Assembly (NCBI GenBank): GCA_012838715.1
Contig: DUOR01000077.1
Span: 1-18,078, forward strand
DNA length: 18,078 nucleotides
Source of the DNA: Actinomycetales bacterium
Lineage (GTDB): Bacteria; Actinomycetota; Actinomycetes; Mycobacteriales; Mycobacteriaceae
Direction: 5' to 3'
Shown here: positions 1-10,358 of the stretch, in pieces
How positions within the stretch are numbered: position 1 is the stretch's first letter
Layout: each line of letters starts with the position of its first letter
The notes under the pieces: generated by a model
Told to the model about the DNA's origin: nothing
Database searches by the model: none
The model's input: the letters and a program-made list of their open reading frames with translations, nothing else
Program-made: the position numbers and the translations under genes

Positions 1-79
1 CACGCGCCGCGTCACGGCCGCGCGCACCGTCGTTGGCGCGCGCGCCGCGGCCTCGCCGTGCGTCGTTCGCGTCGGTCAT
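1..79 (-). CDS. Partial gene after folC, possibly a DUF4233 membrane protein (N-terminus only)
   Basis: Only the first 26 codons are in the window; the gene continues off the left edge. The ATG (79-77) overlaps the folC TGA stop in an ATGA junction, and a GGAAAGGA ribosome binding site lies 6-7 bases upstream inside the folC end, so translation is probably coupled. The visible peptide is a polar, Arg/Ala/Gly-rich tail with no recognisable motif. In corynebacteria and mycobacteria the gene directly after folC usually encodes a small DUF4233 membrane protein; that assignment is an inference from position only, because the membrane part is outside the window. Confidence 0.55.
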   Translation of the reverse strand, partial: MTDANDARRGRGARANDGARGRDAAR

Positions 80-1983
80 TGGGGTTCCTTTCCAAACAGG
101 GTGCGTGCTTCGCCCGCGGTGACCACCGAGCCGGTGACCACGACGCCGGAGCCGCTGACGATACCGTCACCGGAGTCGGTTTCCTCGGCCAGCGCGACGG
201 CCAGCTCGACGGCGGAGGGCAGGTTGTCGATTCGGTGGACGCGCTCCTCGCCGAACACCTCGTCCGCGAGATCGCCGAGGTCCTCGTGGGGCAGCGCGCG
301 CGGCGAGGAGGTTTCGGTGACCACCAGTTCCTCGAAGTAGGGCTCGAGCTCGGTGAGGATGCCGCGGGCGTCCTTGTCGCCGAGCACCGCCACGACGCCG
401 ACGACCTTGCGGAAGTCGAACTCCGCCGTCAGCGCGTCGCGCAGGGCGCGGGCGCCGTGCGGGTTGTGCGCCGCGTCAATGAACACGGTCGGGGTGGAAC
501 GGACGCGTTCGAGGCGGCCGGGCGACGTCACCGTCGCGAAGCCCTCCCGCACCGCGTCGATGGACAGCGGGCGGCCGGGGCCGGCGCCGAAGAACGCCTC
601 CACCGCGGCGAGCGCCGTCGCGGCGTTGCGGGCCTGGTGCGGCCCGTGCAGCGGCAGGTGGATGTCCTCGTACTCGCCGGCGAGGCCGCGCAGCGTGAGG
701 TTCTGCCCGCCGACCGCGAGGGTCTGCGCGAGCACGCCGTATTCGCCGCCGGCGCGGGCGACCATGGCGTCGCATTCGACGGCGCGGGCCAGCACGACCT
801 CCATGGCCTCCGCCTCCTGCTCGCCGACGATGGCGACGTTGTCCGGCGGCGCCAGCAGGTCGCCGGCGTTCCAGCGGGACTTGATGATGCCCGCCTTCTC
901 CCCCGCGATCTCCCGCAGCGTGTCGCCGAGGTAGTCGGTGTGGTCCATGCCGATGGGCGTGATCACGGCGACGTCGGCGTCGGCCACGTTCGTGGCGTCC
1001 CAGGTGCCGCCCATGCCGACCTCGACGACGCCGACGTCGACGGGTGCGTCGGCGAAGGCCGCGTAGGCCATGCCGGTGAGCACCTCGAACTTGGACATCT
1101 TCGGGCCGCCCTCGGCCTCGGATTCGGCGTCGACGAGTTCAACGTACGGCTTGATTTCATTCCAGATGCGCACGTAATCGCGCGGGTGCAGAGGCTGCCC
1201 GTCGATGGCGATGCGTTCGGTGGCCAGCTGCAGGTGCGGGCTGGTGGTGCGGCCGGTGCGGCGGCCCAGGGCACGGACGAGCGACTCGATCATGCGCACC
1301 GTCGACGTCTTCCCGTTGGTGCCGGCGACATGGATGATGGGCGCCGACTTCTCCGGGTTGCCCAGGTAATCCATCAGCTTGCGGATGCGGTCCAGCGACG
1401 GGTCGATCTTCGTCTCCGGCCACCGCAGATCCAGCTCGGCCTCGGCCGCCGCGAGCTCGGCGAGGTCGGAGGCGACGATGTCGCGCGGCGCGGGCGCATT
1501 GACCGGCCGGTCAACGTCGACGGGCAGGGTCAGCCCTTCCTCGCCGACGCTGAGGCTGCCGAAGCGCGCCGCGTCCGGTTCGTGCTTTCCGACGCCGGCT
1601 CCCCCGGCATCCAGCCCGTCTTCGGCGAAGTCGTCGGTGAAGTCGTTGTCGGCGTCCGGGCCGAAGCCCTCGTAGTCGCCGAGGCCGAGTTCCGCGAGCA
1701 CCGAATCGTCGACCTCCACGTCGTTGGCGACGTGGTTCGGGTCGTCCGGGTCGGAATGCGAATGGTCATGGTCATGGCCGTGGGCATGTTCATGGGAATC
1801 GGCACCCGCATCGCCACCGCCCGCCTTCAGGGCCTCCTTGCGGAGCTCCTCGGCGAGCTGGCGGGGATCCTCGTCGGCGACGATCTGGGTGTCGGCCGGG
1901 TCGAAGGCCGGGCCGTCGACGTCGTCGAGGTCCAGGACGATGTCGTCCGGGTTTTCGTCGTTGCGTTCGCGTTCGTCGCTCAT
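76..1983 (-). CDS. folC: Bifunctional folylpolyglutamate synthase / dihydrofolate synthase with a long acidic, His-rich N-terminal extension
   Basis: 635 residues. FolC adds glutamate to dihydropteroate and polyglutamylates folates in the cytosol using ATP. The P-loop GTNGKTS is at residues 221-227, followed by TGRTTSPHL (243-251), the GEKAGI motif (361-366), [12 protein letters not shown] (443-454), SPGRLE (487-492) and IDAAHNP (502-508). The core from about residue 180 aligns well from memory with mycobacterial FolC (about 487 residues). The first 180 residues are extra: strongly acidic, with seven histidines at every second position (64-76) in an Asp/Ser/Gly context. The ATG overlaps the valS stop (ATGA), with GAGGGA as likely ribosome binding site, so it is co-transcribed with valS. 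A downstream start would remove the extension, but the reading frame and codon bias continue through it. Confidence is very high for the enzyme and moderate for the start. Confidence 0.95.
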   Translation of the reverse strand: MSDERERNDENPDDIVLDLDDVDGPAFDPADTQIVADEDPRQLAEELRKEALKAGGGDAGADSHEHAHGHDHDHSHSDPDDPNHVANDVEVDDSVLAELGLGDYEGFGPDADNDFTDDFAEDGLDAGGAGVGKHEPDAARFGSLSVGEEGLTLPVDVDRPVNAPAPRDIVASDLAELAAAEAELDLRWPETKIDPSLDRIRKLMDYLGNPEKSAPIIHVAGTNGKTSTVRMIESLVRALGRRTGRTTSPHLQLATERIAIDGQPLHPRDYVRIWNEIKPYVELVDAESEAEGGPKMSKFEVLTGMAYAAFADAPVDVGVVEVGMGGTWDATNVADADVAVITPIGMDHTDYLGDTLREIAGEKAGIIKSRWNAGDLLAPPDNVAIVGEQEAEAMEVVLARAVECDAMVARAGGEYGVLAQTLAVGGQNLTLRGLAGEYEDIHLPLHGPHQARNAATALAAVEAFFGAGPGRPLSIDAVREGFATVTSPGRLERVRSTPTVFIDAAHNPHGARALRDALTAEFDFRKVVGVVAVLGDKDARGILTELEPYFEELVVTETSSPRALPHEDLGDLADEVFGEERVHRIDNLPSAVELAVALAEETDSGDGIVSGSGVVVTGSVVTAGEARTLFGKEPQ

Positions 1984-4757
1984 GCCTGGGGCAGTCCCTC
2001 GAGGCGGGCGGTGATGCGCTCGATTTCCTCGATCGCCACCTGGTGGCGGCCGCGGATCTTCTCCACGACGGCGTCGGGGGCCTTCGACAGGAAGGCCTCG
2101 TTGCCGAGCTTCTTCTCGGTGCCCTCGAGCTCCTTCTTCGCGGCGGCGAGGTCCTTCTCCAGGCGCTTGCGCTCGGCGGCGACGTCGACGGTGCCGGAGG
2201 TGTCCAGCTCCACCGTGATGGTCGCCTTCGACAGGCGGATCTCGATGGACGCGGTGGCGGTGAACCCGTCGGCGGGCTCCTCCAGGCGCGACAGCGAGCG
2301 GATGATGGCCTCCTGGCCGGACAGGTCGGCGGCGGCCAGGCCGTCGACCGAGGCGGCGTCCGCACCGGCGTCGGCCGCGCCGGCGAAGCGGGCGGGGACG
2401 CGCTGCGAGGGTTTGACGCCCTGGTCCGAGCGGAAGCGGCGGACCTCGGTGACCAGCTTCTGAGCGTCCTCGATGCGTCGGGCCGCGACCTCGTCTCGCT
2501 CCGCGCCACCGGTGGTCGACCCGGCGGTCGGCCAATCGGCGATGGCCAGGGATTCCGGGGTGCCCTCGTCGCCGTCAGTAAGCGCCTTCCACAGCACCTC
2601 GGTGACGAACGGGATGGTCGGGTGCAGCAGGCGCAGCAGCACGTCGAGGACGCGGCCGAGCACGGCGCGCGTCGACTCCATGCGGGCGACCTGCTCCGCG
2701 GTGGGCTCCTCGCCCTCCGCCAGGCGCGGGAAGTCGACCTTGGACATCTCCAGGTACCAGTCGCAGAACTCGTCCCACGCGAAGTGGTACAGCGCCTCGT
2801 TGGCCTTGGCGAACTCGTACTTGTCCAGCGCGGCGTCGACCTCGGCGCGGACCTGCTCGAGGCGGTCGAGGATCCAGCGGTCGGTGTCGGTCAGGGTGGC
2901 GCGGTCCGGCAGCTCGTCGACCTCGGCGCCGTTCATCAGCGCGAAGCGGGTCGCGTTGAACAGCTTGGTGGCGAAGTTGCGGGAGCTCTGCGCCGAATCC
3001 TCGCCGACCGGCAGGTCGGAGCCCGGGTTGGCGCCGCGGGCCAGGGTGAAGCGAAGCGCGTCGGCGCCGTAGTCGCGGACCCAGTCCAGCGGGTTGATGC
3101 CGTTGCCCAGGGACTTGGACATCTTGCGGCCCTGCTCGTCGCGCACCAGGCCGTGCAGGAACACGTCGGTGAACGGGATCTGCGGGCGGCCGTCGGTGCC
3201 CTTGCCCAGCGGGGAGTCCGGCAGGGTGGCGGCGAAGGTCGAGAACATCATCATGCGCGCGACCCAGAAGAACAGGATGTCGTAGCCGGTGACCAGCACG
3301 GACGTCGGGTAGAACTTCGTCAGGTCCGGGGTGGCCTCGGGCCAGCCCATCGTGGAGAAGGGCCACAGCGCCGAGGAGAACCAGGTGTCCAGGACGTCGG
3401 GGTCCTGGGTCCAGCCCTCGCCGGTGGGTGCCTCGTCATCGGGGCCGACGCACACGATTTCACCCTCGGGGCCGTACCAGATCGGGATGCGGTGGCCCCA
3501 CCACAGCTGGCGCGAGATGCACCAGTCGTGCATGTCGTCGACCCAGTCGAACCAGCGCGGCTCCTGCGACGCCGGGTGGATTTTGGTGTCGCCCTCGCGG
3601 ATGGCGTCGCCGGCCATCTTTGCCAGTTCCTCGACCTTGACCCACCACTGCTCGGACAGGCGCGGCTCGATGACCTCGCCGGAACGCTCCGAATGGCCCA
3701 CCGAGTGGACGTACGGGCGGATCTCCTTGACGATGCGCCCCTGCTCCCGCAGCGCCTCCGTCACTGCCTTCCGCGCCTCGAAGCGGTCCATGCCATCGAA
3801 GCGGGTGCCGGTGCCGGCGATGGTGCCGGTGGCGTCGATGACCTCCGGCATGTCCAGGTCATGGCGCTGGCCCATGGCGAAGTCGTTCGGGTCGTGGGCC
3901 GGGGTGATCTTCACGGCGCCGGAACCGAACTCGGGGTCGACGTAATCGTCGGCGATGACCTGCAGGGACAGGTCGTCGCGGAAGGGGTGCGGCAGGGTCT
4001 TGCCGACGAGCGCGGTGTAGCGCTCGTCCTCCGGGTGGACGGCCACGGCGACGTCGCCGAGCATCGTCTCCACGCGGGTGGTGGCCACGACGATGGCGTC
4101 GTCGCCGTCGCCGTAGCGGAAGGACACGAGCTCGCCGTCGCGCTCCTCGTGCTTGACCTCGATGTCCGAGATGGCGGTCTGCAGCACCGGCGACCAGTTC
4201 ACCATGCGCTTGGCGCGGTAGATGAGGCCGCGGTCGTAGAGCTCCTTGAAGATGGTCTGCACCGCACGGGACAGCCCCTCATCGAGGGTGAACCGCTCGC
4301 GGGACCAGTCGACGGAGTCGCCGATCTGCCGCATCTGCGTGCCGATCTTGCCGCCGTACTCCCGCTTCCACTCCCACACGCGCTCGACGAATTCCTCGCG
4401 CCCGTAGTCGAAGCGGTCCTTGCCCTCCGCCTCCTTGAGCTGCGCCTCCACCTTCGTCTGGGTGGCGATGCCCGCGTGGTCCATGCCGGGCAGCCACAGC
4501 ACCTCGTAGCCCTGCATCCGCTTGCGGCGGGCGAGGGCGTCCATCAGCGTGTGGTCGAGGGCGTGGCCCATGTGCAGCTCGCCGGTGACGTTCGGCGGCG
4601 GCAGCACAATCGAGTACGACGGCTTGCCGCTGTCGGCGTCGGCGGTGAAGTACCCGGCGTCGACCCAGCCCTGGTAGAGGTCGGCCTCTACGTCGGACGG
4701 GTTCCACGACTTGGGCAGCTTGTCGGCGCGGTTGGGGAGATTCTCGGCGTTGCTCAC
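1980..4757 (-). CDS. valS: Valyl-tRNA synthetase (class Ia)
   Basis: 925 residues from the GTG at 4757. ValRS charges tRNA-Val in the cytosol and edits mischarged threonine. Visible are VLPPPNVTG (51-59), the HIGH signature as HMGH (62-65), the WLPGMDHAG segment, a CP1 editing insertion in the middle, the KMSKS loop (545-549), an anticodon-binding region and the C-terminal coiled-coil arm rich in Lys/Glu/Leu heptads. Length fits the family (about 880-900 in relatives). The GTG start was chosen because a TAGACT -10 box ends 7 bases before it, leaving no room for a ribosome binding site: the mRNA is probably leaderless. An ATG at 4805, 16 codons upstream, would lie before that promoter. The stop overlaps the folC start (ATGA), indicating an operon. 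Confidence 0.97.
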   Translation of the reverse strand: MSNAENLPNRADKLPKSWNPSDVEADLYQGWVDAGYFTADADSGKPSYSIVLPPPNVTGELHMGHALDHTLMDALARRKRMQGYEVLWLPGMDHAGIATQTKVEAQLKEAEGKDRFDYGREEFVERVWEWKREYGGKIGTQMRQIGDSVDWSRERFTLDEGLSRAVQTIFKELYDRGLIYRAKRMVNWSPVLQTAISDIEVKHEERDGELVSFRYGDGDDAIVVATTRVETMLGDVAVAVHPEDERYTALVGKTLPHPFRDDLSLQVIADDYVDPEFGSGAVKITPAHDPNDFAMGQRHDLDMPEVIDATGTIAGTGTRFDGMDRFEARKAVTEALREQGRIVKEIRPYVHSVGHSERSGEVIEPRLSEQWWVKVEELAKMAGDAIREGDTKIHPASQEPRWFDWVDDMHDWCISRQLWWGHRIPIWYGPEGEIVCVGPDDEAPTGEGWTQDPDVLDTWFSSALWPFSTMGWPEATPDLTKFYPTSVLVTGYDILFFWVARMMMFSTFAATLPDSPLGKGTDGRPQIPFTDVFLHGLVRDEQGRKMSKSLGNGINPLDWVRDYGADALRFTLARGANPGSDLPVGEDSAQSSRNFATKLFNATRFALMNGAEVDELPDRATLTDTDRWILDRLEQVRAEVDAALDKYEFAKANEALYHFAWDEFCDWYLEMSKVDFPRLAEGEEPTAEQVARMESTRAVLGRVLDVLLRLLHPTIPFVTEVLWKALTDGDEGTPESLAIADWPTAGSTTGGAERDEVAARRIEDAQKLVTEVRRFRSDQGVKPSQRVPARFAGAADAGADAASVDGLAAADLSGQEAIIRSLSRLEEPADGFTATASIEIRLSKATITVELDTSGTVDVAAERKRLEKDLAAAKKELEGTEKKLGNEAFLSKAPDAVVEKIRGRHQVAIEEIERITARLEGLPQA

Positions 4758-4770
4758 GCCGAACAGTCTA
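4758..4770 (-). promoter_or_regulatory. Probable valS promoter -10 box giving a leaderless mRNA
   Basis: Reading the minus strand, TAGACT (4770-4765) is followed by the seven bases GTTCGGC and then the GTG start of valS. With the usual 6-8 base distance from -10 to the transcription start, transcription would begin on or next to the start codon. No purine-rich ribosome binding site is present. No convincing -35 hexamer is seen, which is common in actinobacteria. Leaderless starts are frequent in this group (established); this particular start is inferred. Confidence 0.55.
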
Positions 4771-4844
4771 GAGGGTGCCCCGGATTGCGCCGCCACCACC
4801 GTCATCGCCCCCGCGCCGCCCCTCCGCGCCGAGGGCGGGATCGA

Positions 4845-4889
4845 CGAAAGGGGCCGTCGGGAAGCACGTACTTCCCGACGGCCCCTTCG
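4845..4889 (-). terminator. Rho-independent terminator of mdh
   Basis: A perfect 17-bp inverted repeat, 4848-4864 against 4871-4887, with the 6-base loop CACGTA, about 70 bases beyond the mdh stop on the minus strand. The stem is followed on that strand by TTTCG, a short T run. It separates mdh from valS, whose promoter lies 75 bases further on. Confidence 0.75.
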
Positions 4890-4954
4890 GCATTCGTCCG
4901 TCAGTGGCGCGGCGGCCGCGCCATCAGTCGCACGGCGGCCGCGCCGGCGACCGC

Positions 4955-7022
<2,068 letters not shown>

Positions 7023-7064
7023 CGCCGCACCGCGCCGTCGGAAAGCGCAGTGCCGACGCAAAAG

Positions 7065-7107
7065 AAAGCCCGCCGCCGCACCCCTCGGGGTGACGGCGGC
7101 GGGCTTT
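7065..7107. terminator. Strong bidirectional terminator between the TetR gene and clpX
   Basis: A perfect 14-bp inverted repeat (7065-7078 with 7094-7107) encloses a second hairpin (C/A/CCCC with GGGG/T/G around a TC loop), so the stem is nearly continuous with a single bulged A. The plus strand continues into TTTTT and the minus strand reads TTTCTTTT after the stem. It can serve both convergent genes. Confidence 0.9.
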
Positions 7108-7138
7108 TTCATGGGACCAGCCGGGCCGGCCCAGCCGG

Positions 7139-8401
<1,263 letters not shown>

Positions 8402-8729
8402 GAACGGCCCCACTTCCCTGGTCGTCTCGCGTCGGCGGTGTCCGGCCGGGCTTGGCCGCCCCGCCGCCTTCCGGGTGCAACCCCGGGGGCGGCACCGTTA
8501 TTCCGCCGTGCCCGCGGCGGTGGAAACGATGCCGCGGGCCAATCGCACTCAGCCTAGCCGCCCGCCCGGATGTGGCCCACCAGCCGAGGCCGCGCGGCGC
8601 GCCGCACCTCATCTTCTTCATCGTCTTCCCGCCGGGACGCTTGCCGACGAGCCGCGCGCACCCTCTTCTTCGCCGGGCGCACGACGCCCCTCTGCGTGCC
8701 GACGGGCCGGGCGGGGACCCTGCCCGCAC

Positions 8730-8744
8730 GTTCGCATATCGCAC
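8730..8744. promoter_or_regulatory. PcaR-like operator box upstream of benE
   Basis: GTTCG-CATAT-CGCAC. It matches the GTKCG-N5-CGMAC pattern found at four other places in the window and is almost the same as the PcaU/PcaR/PobR-type box GTTCGATAATCGCAC known from Acinetobacter and Pseudomonas. It ends four bases before the proposed -35, centred near -47. A further CGAAC half-site lies 19 bases on (8759-8763). Confidence 0.65.
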
Positions 8745-8747
8745 ACA

Positions 8748-8777
8748 TTGCCGAATCCCGAACATCTGCCGTACTTT
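8748..8777 (+). promoter_or_regulatory. Probable benE promoter
   Basis: TTGCCG (8748-8753) and TACTTT (8772-8777) with an 18-base spacer; transcription would start near 8784, 27 bases before the start codon. Inferred from hexamer fit. Confidence 0.4.
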
Positions 8778-8794
8778 GTAACGCAGCTCACAAA
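8775..8794. promoter_or_regulatory. CRP/GlxR-like palindrome at the benE transcription start
   Basis: TTTGTAA-CGCAGC-TCACAAA. The centre TGTAA-N6-TCACA differs by one base from the GlxR (corynebacterial CRP) consensus TGTGA-N6-TCACA. Its position over the -10 and start site would fit repression. The same TCACAAA half-site recurs before the MFS gene. Binding is inferred only. Confidence 0.4.
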
Positions 8795-8810
8795 CCCCCA
8801 CGGAGGATTC

Positions 8811-10067
8811 ATGACCACCCGTACCGCCCGGCGACCAGGGCTCGCACTTGAACCGCCGACGAACACGCGCCCCGGACCGCGCGAAATCCTCGCCGACATG
8901 ACGGCAACCTCGGTCGGCAACGCCTTCGTGGCACTGCTTTTCGCGGCCTCGGGGCCCGTGGCCGTCATCCTCGCCGCGGCCGCGCAGGGCAACCTCGGCG
9001 ATGAGCTGGTGTCCTCGTGGATTTTCGGCGTGTTCCTGGGCAACGGCCTGCTCACCATCTTCCTGAGCTGGTGGTACCGCTCGCCGCAGGCGTACTTCTG
9101 GACCATCCCGGGCACCGTCATCGCCGGCGACGCACTGTCCCATCTGGCGTTCGCGGAAGTCCTCGGCGCATACGTGCTCACCGGCGTCCTCGTGTTCCTG
9201 CTCGGCTGGACCGGCCTGGTCGCGCGGGTGATGGACGCGCTGCCGCCGCAGATCGTCATGGCCATGGTCGCGGGCATTTTCCTCCGGTTCGGCCTCGAAC
9301 TCGTCGACGCGTCGCTCGCGGATCCCCTGATCGCCCTGCCGATGATCCTCGTGTTCGTCGCCCTGACGGCGGTGCCGGCGATCGGCAAGATCGCCCCGCC
9401 CGTGGCGTTGGCGGCGGGCGTCGGCACGGCGGTGGCGCTGCTCTCGGGCCGCCTCGAGGACGGCGCGCTCGACGGCGGCATCATCGCCGCGCCCGTGCTG
9501 ACCATGCCCGCGTTCTCCTGGGCGGCGACCATCGAGCTTGTCATCCCGTTGGCCATCACGGTCATCGTCGTGCAGAACGGGCAGGGCGTCGCGGTGCTGC
9601 GCGCCGCGGGCCACCGCCCGCCGGTCAACGTCGCCGCCGCGGCCAGTGGCGCGGCGAGCGTTCCGCTGGCCCTGCTCGGCTCGACGCCGACCTGCCTGAC
9701 CGGCCCCACCAACGCCCTGCTCGTCGCGGAGGGCCGCAAGCAGGTCCATTACGCGGCGGCCATCGCCTGCGGCGTCATGTCCATCGGCGTGGGCCTCATT
9801 GCCCCGGCGTTCACGGGCTTCATCCTGGCGATGCCGGCGGCGTTCATCGGCACCCTGGCCGGCGTGGCCATGTTCACGCCCCTGAAGAACGCTTTCCTGG
9901 CGGGCTTCTCGGGCGGGGCGTCGGCGGGCGCGCTGGCGTGCTTCATCGTCACGTTCTCGGAGCTGAGCCTGCTCGGCATTTCGGCCCCGTTCTGGGGACT
10001 GGTCTTCGGCGTGGCCGTCGCAAAGCTCCTCGATTCCGCCCCCAAAGCACCCCCGAAGAAGAATTGA
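8811..10067 (+). CDS. benE: BenE-family aromatic acid (benzoate)/H+ symporter
   Basis: 418 residues, a typical BenE length. The protein is almost entirely hydrophobic with about 12 predicted membrane segments after a 35-residue polar N-terminus. Family features include the start of the first helix ATSVGNAFVALLFAASGP (about 42-59), the conserved YFWTIPGTVIAGDAL stretch and the half-helix region STPTCLTGPTNALL. BenE proteins import benzoate with protons (family knowledge); the actual substrate here could be another aromatic acid because no benABCD genes are in view. The ATG follows a strong CGGAGGATTC ribosome binding site. The next gene, 291 bases on, is a second aromatic-acid transporter of another superfamily; in C. 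glutamicum benK and benE are also adjacent (from memory), but not at this location. Confidence 0.93.
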   Translation: MTTRTARRPGLALEPPTNTRPGPREILADMTATSVGNAFVALLFAASGPVAVILAAAAQGNLGDELVSSWIFGVFLGNGLLTIFLSWWYRSPQAYFWTIPGTVIAGDALSHLAFAEVLGAYVLTGVLVFLLGWTGLVARVMDALPPQIVMAMVAGIFLRFGLELVDASLADPLIALPMILVFVALTAVPAIGKIAPPVALAAGVGTAVALLSGRLEDGALDGGIIAAPVLTMPAFSWAATIELVIPLAITVIVVQNGQGVAVLRAAGHRPPVNVAAAASGAASVPLALLGSTPTCLTGPTNALLVAEGRKQVHYAAAIACGVMSIGVGLIAPAFTGFILAMPAAFIGTLAGVAMFTPLKNAFLAGFSGGASAGALACFIVTFSELSLLGISAPFWGLVFGVAVAKLLDSAPKAPPKKN

Positions 10068-10084
10068 CCGGACAGCGAACACAT

Positions 10085-10134
10085 CATGGCCCCGCTTCCC
10101 GAGTGCACCGCATCCGGGAAGGTCAGGGGCCATG
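10085..10134 (+). terminator. Likely terminator or attenuating hairpin after benE
   Basis: Nested inverted repeat: outer arms 10085-10093 and 10126-10134, inner arms CTTCCCG (10095-10101) and CGGGAAG (10115-10121), about 18 bases past the benE stop. There is no T tract, so it is not a canonical terminator. Its last base is the first base of the next operator box. Confidence 0.45.
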
Positions 10135-10148
10135 TTCGTGCCGCGAAC
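10134..10148. promoter_or_regulatory. PcaR-like operator box 1 upstream of the MFS gene
   Basis: GTTCG-TGCCG-CGAAC, a perfect palindrome in the arms. It is centred about 117 bases before the proposed transcription start and 39 bases from box 2. Confidence 0.6.
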
Positions 10149-10172
10149 CCGGTGTTACAGCCCCGTTTTCAC

Positions 10173-10187
10173 GTGCGCATCGCGAAC
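10173..10187. promoter_or_regulatory. PcaR-like operator box 2 upstream of the MFS gene
   Basis: GTGCG-CATCG-CGAAC, fitting GTKCG-N5-CGMAC in all constrained positions. Centred near -78 relative to the proposed start. Confidence 0.55.
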
Positions 10188-10204
10188 CCCGGCACATATG
10201 TCGC

Positions 10205-10232
10205 GCGTCACAAAATTGCCCGTTTGTGACGC
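10205..10232. repeat. Perfect 10-bp inverted repeat over the -35 of the MFS gene
   Basis: GCGTCACAAA (10205-10214) and TTTGTGACGC (10223-10232) are separated by ATTGCCCG. The right arm contains the proposed -35, TTGTGA. It shares the TCACAAA/TTTGTGA half-site with the palindrome at the benE start site, but with the half-sites facing the other way (TCACAAA first). It is probably a regulator site rather than a terminator, because it precedes the promoter and has no T run. Confidence 0.6.
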
Positions 10233-10251
10233 CGCCCACTCGATGTAGATT
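10224..10251 (+). promoter_or_regulatory. Probable promoter of the MFS transporter gene
   Basis: TTGTGA (10224-10229) and TAGATT (10246-10251) with a 16-base spacer. Transcription would start near 10258, giving a leader of about 100 bases that contains operator box 3. Confidence 0.5.
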
Positions 10252-10286
10252 CGTTGCAACGGCCGGCGTTCACCCTCCGCATTCAC

Positions 10287-10301
10287 GTTCGCAAAGCGAA
10301 C
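10287..10301. promoter_or_regulatory. PcaR-like operator box 3 in the MFS gene leader
   Basis: GTTCG-CAAAG-CGAAC, perfect arms; the palindrome can also be read as GTTCGC-AAA-GCGAAC. It lies about 30-45 bases downstream of the proposed transcription start, a position that would suit repression by blocking RNA polymerase. Confidence 0.6.
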
Positions 10302-10358
10302 ATCAGTGGGTGCGAAGGGAATCGGCGGCCACGTCCGAATCGACCAAGGAGCCCGCAC

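Larger units (their letters stand above)
8402..8810. other. 409-base divergent intergenic region between clpX and benE
   Basis: It holds no convincing gene. Near clpX there is a GC-rich hairpin (8510-8518 with 8531-8539, 9 bp, 12-base loop) and a possible minus-strand -10, TAGGCT (8556-8551), giving a clpX leader of about 150 bases; both are weak. 8560-8720 shows short open frames on both strands with low-complexity Arg/Ala peptides and no ribosome binding site. 8730-8800 carries the benE operator, promoter and palindrome, listed separately. Confidence 0.7.

Noticed and set aside
8554..8748. Possible small minus-strand gene (64 codons) between clpX and benE
   Set aside because: No ribosome binding site, Arg/Ala-rich composition typical of random GC-rich frames, and it overlaps the benE operator.
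9289..9302. GTTCG-N4-CGAAC inside benE as a sixth operator
   Set aside because: The spacer is one base short and the site is deep in coding sequence; likely chance in GC-rich DNA.
10205..10232. Classical GlxR/CRP site or terminator at the 10-bp inverted repeat
   Set aside because: Half-site order is opposite to TGTGA-N6-TCACA, so it is not a standard GlxR site; it lies upstream of the promoter and has no T run, so it is not a terminator.
10134..10301. GTTCG/CGAAC boxes as LexA (SOS) sites
   Set aside because: Actinobacterial SOS boxes have CGAAC before GTTC with a short gap; here GTTCG comes first with a 5-base gap, which fits IclR-type boxes.
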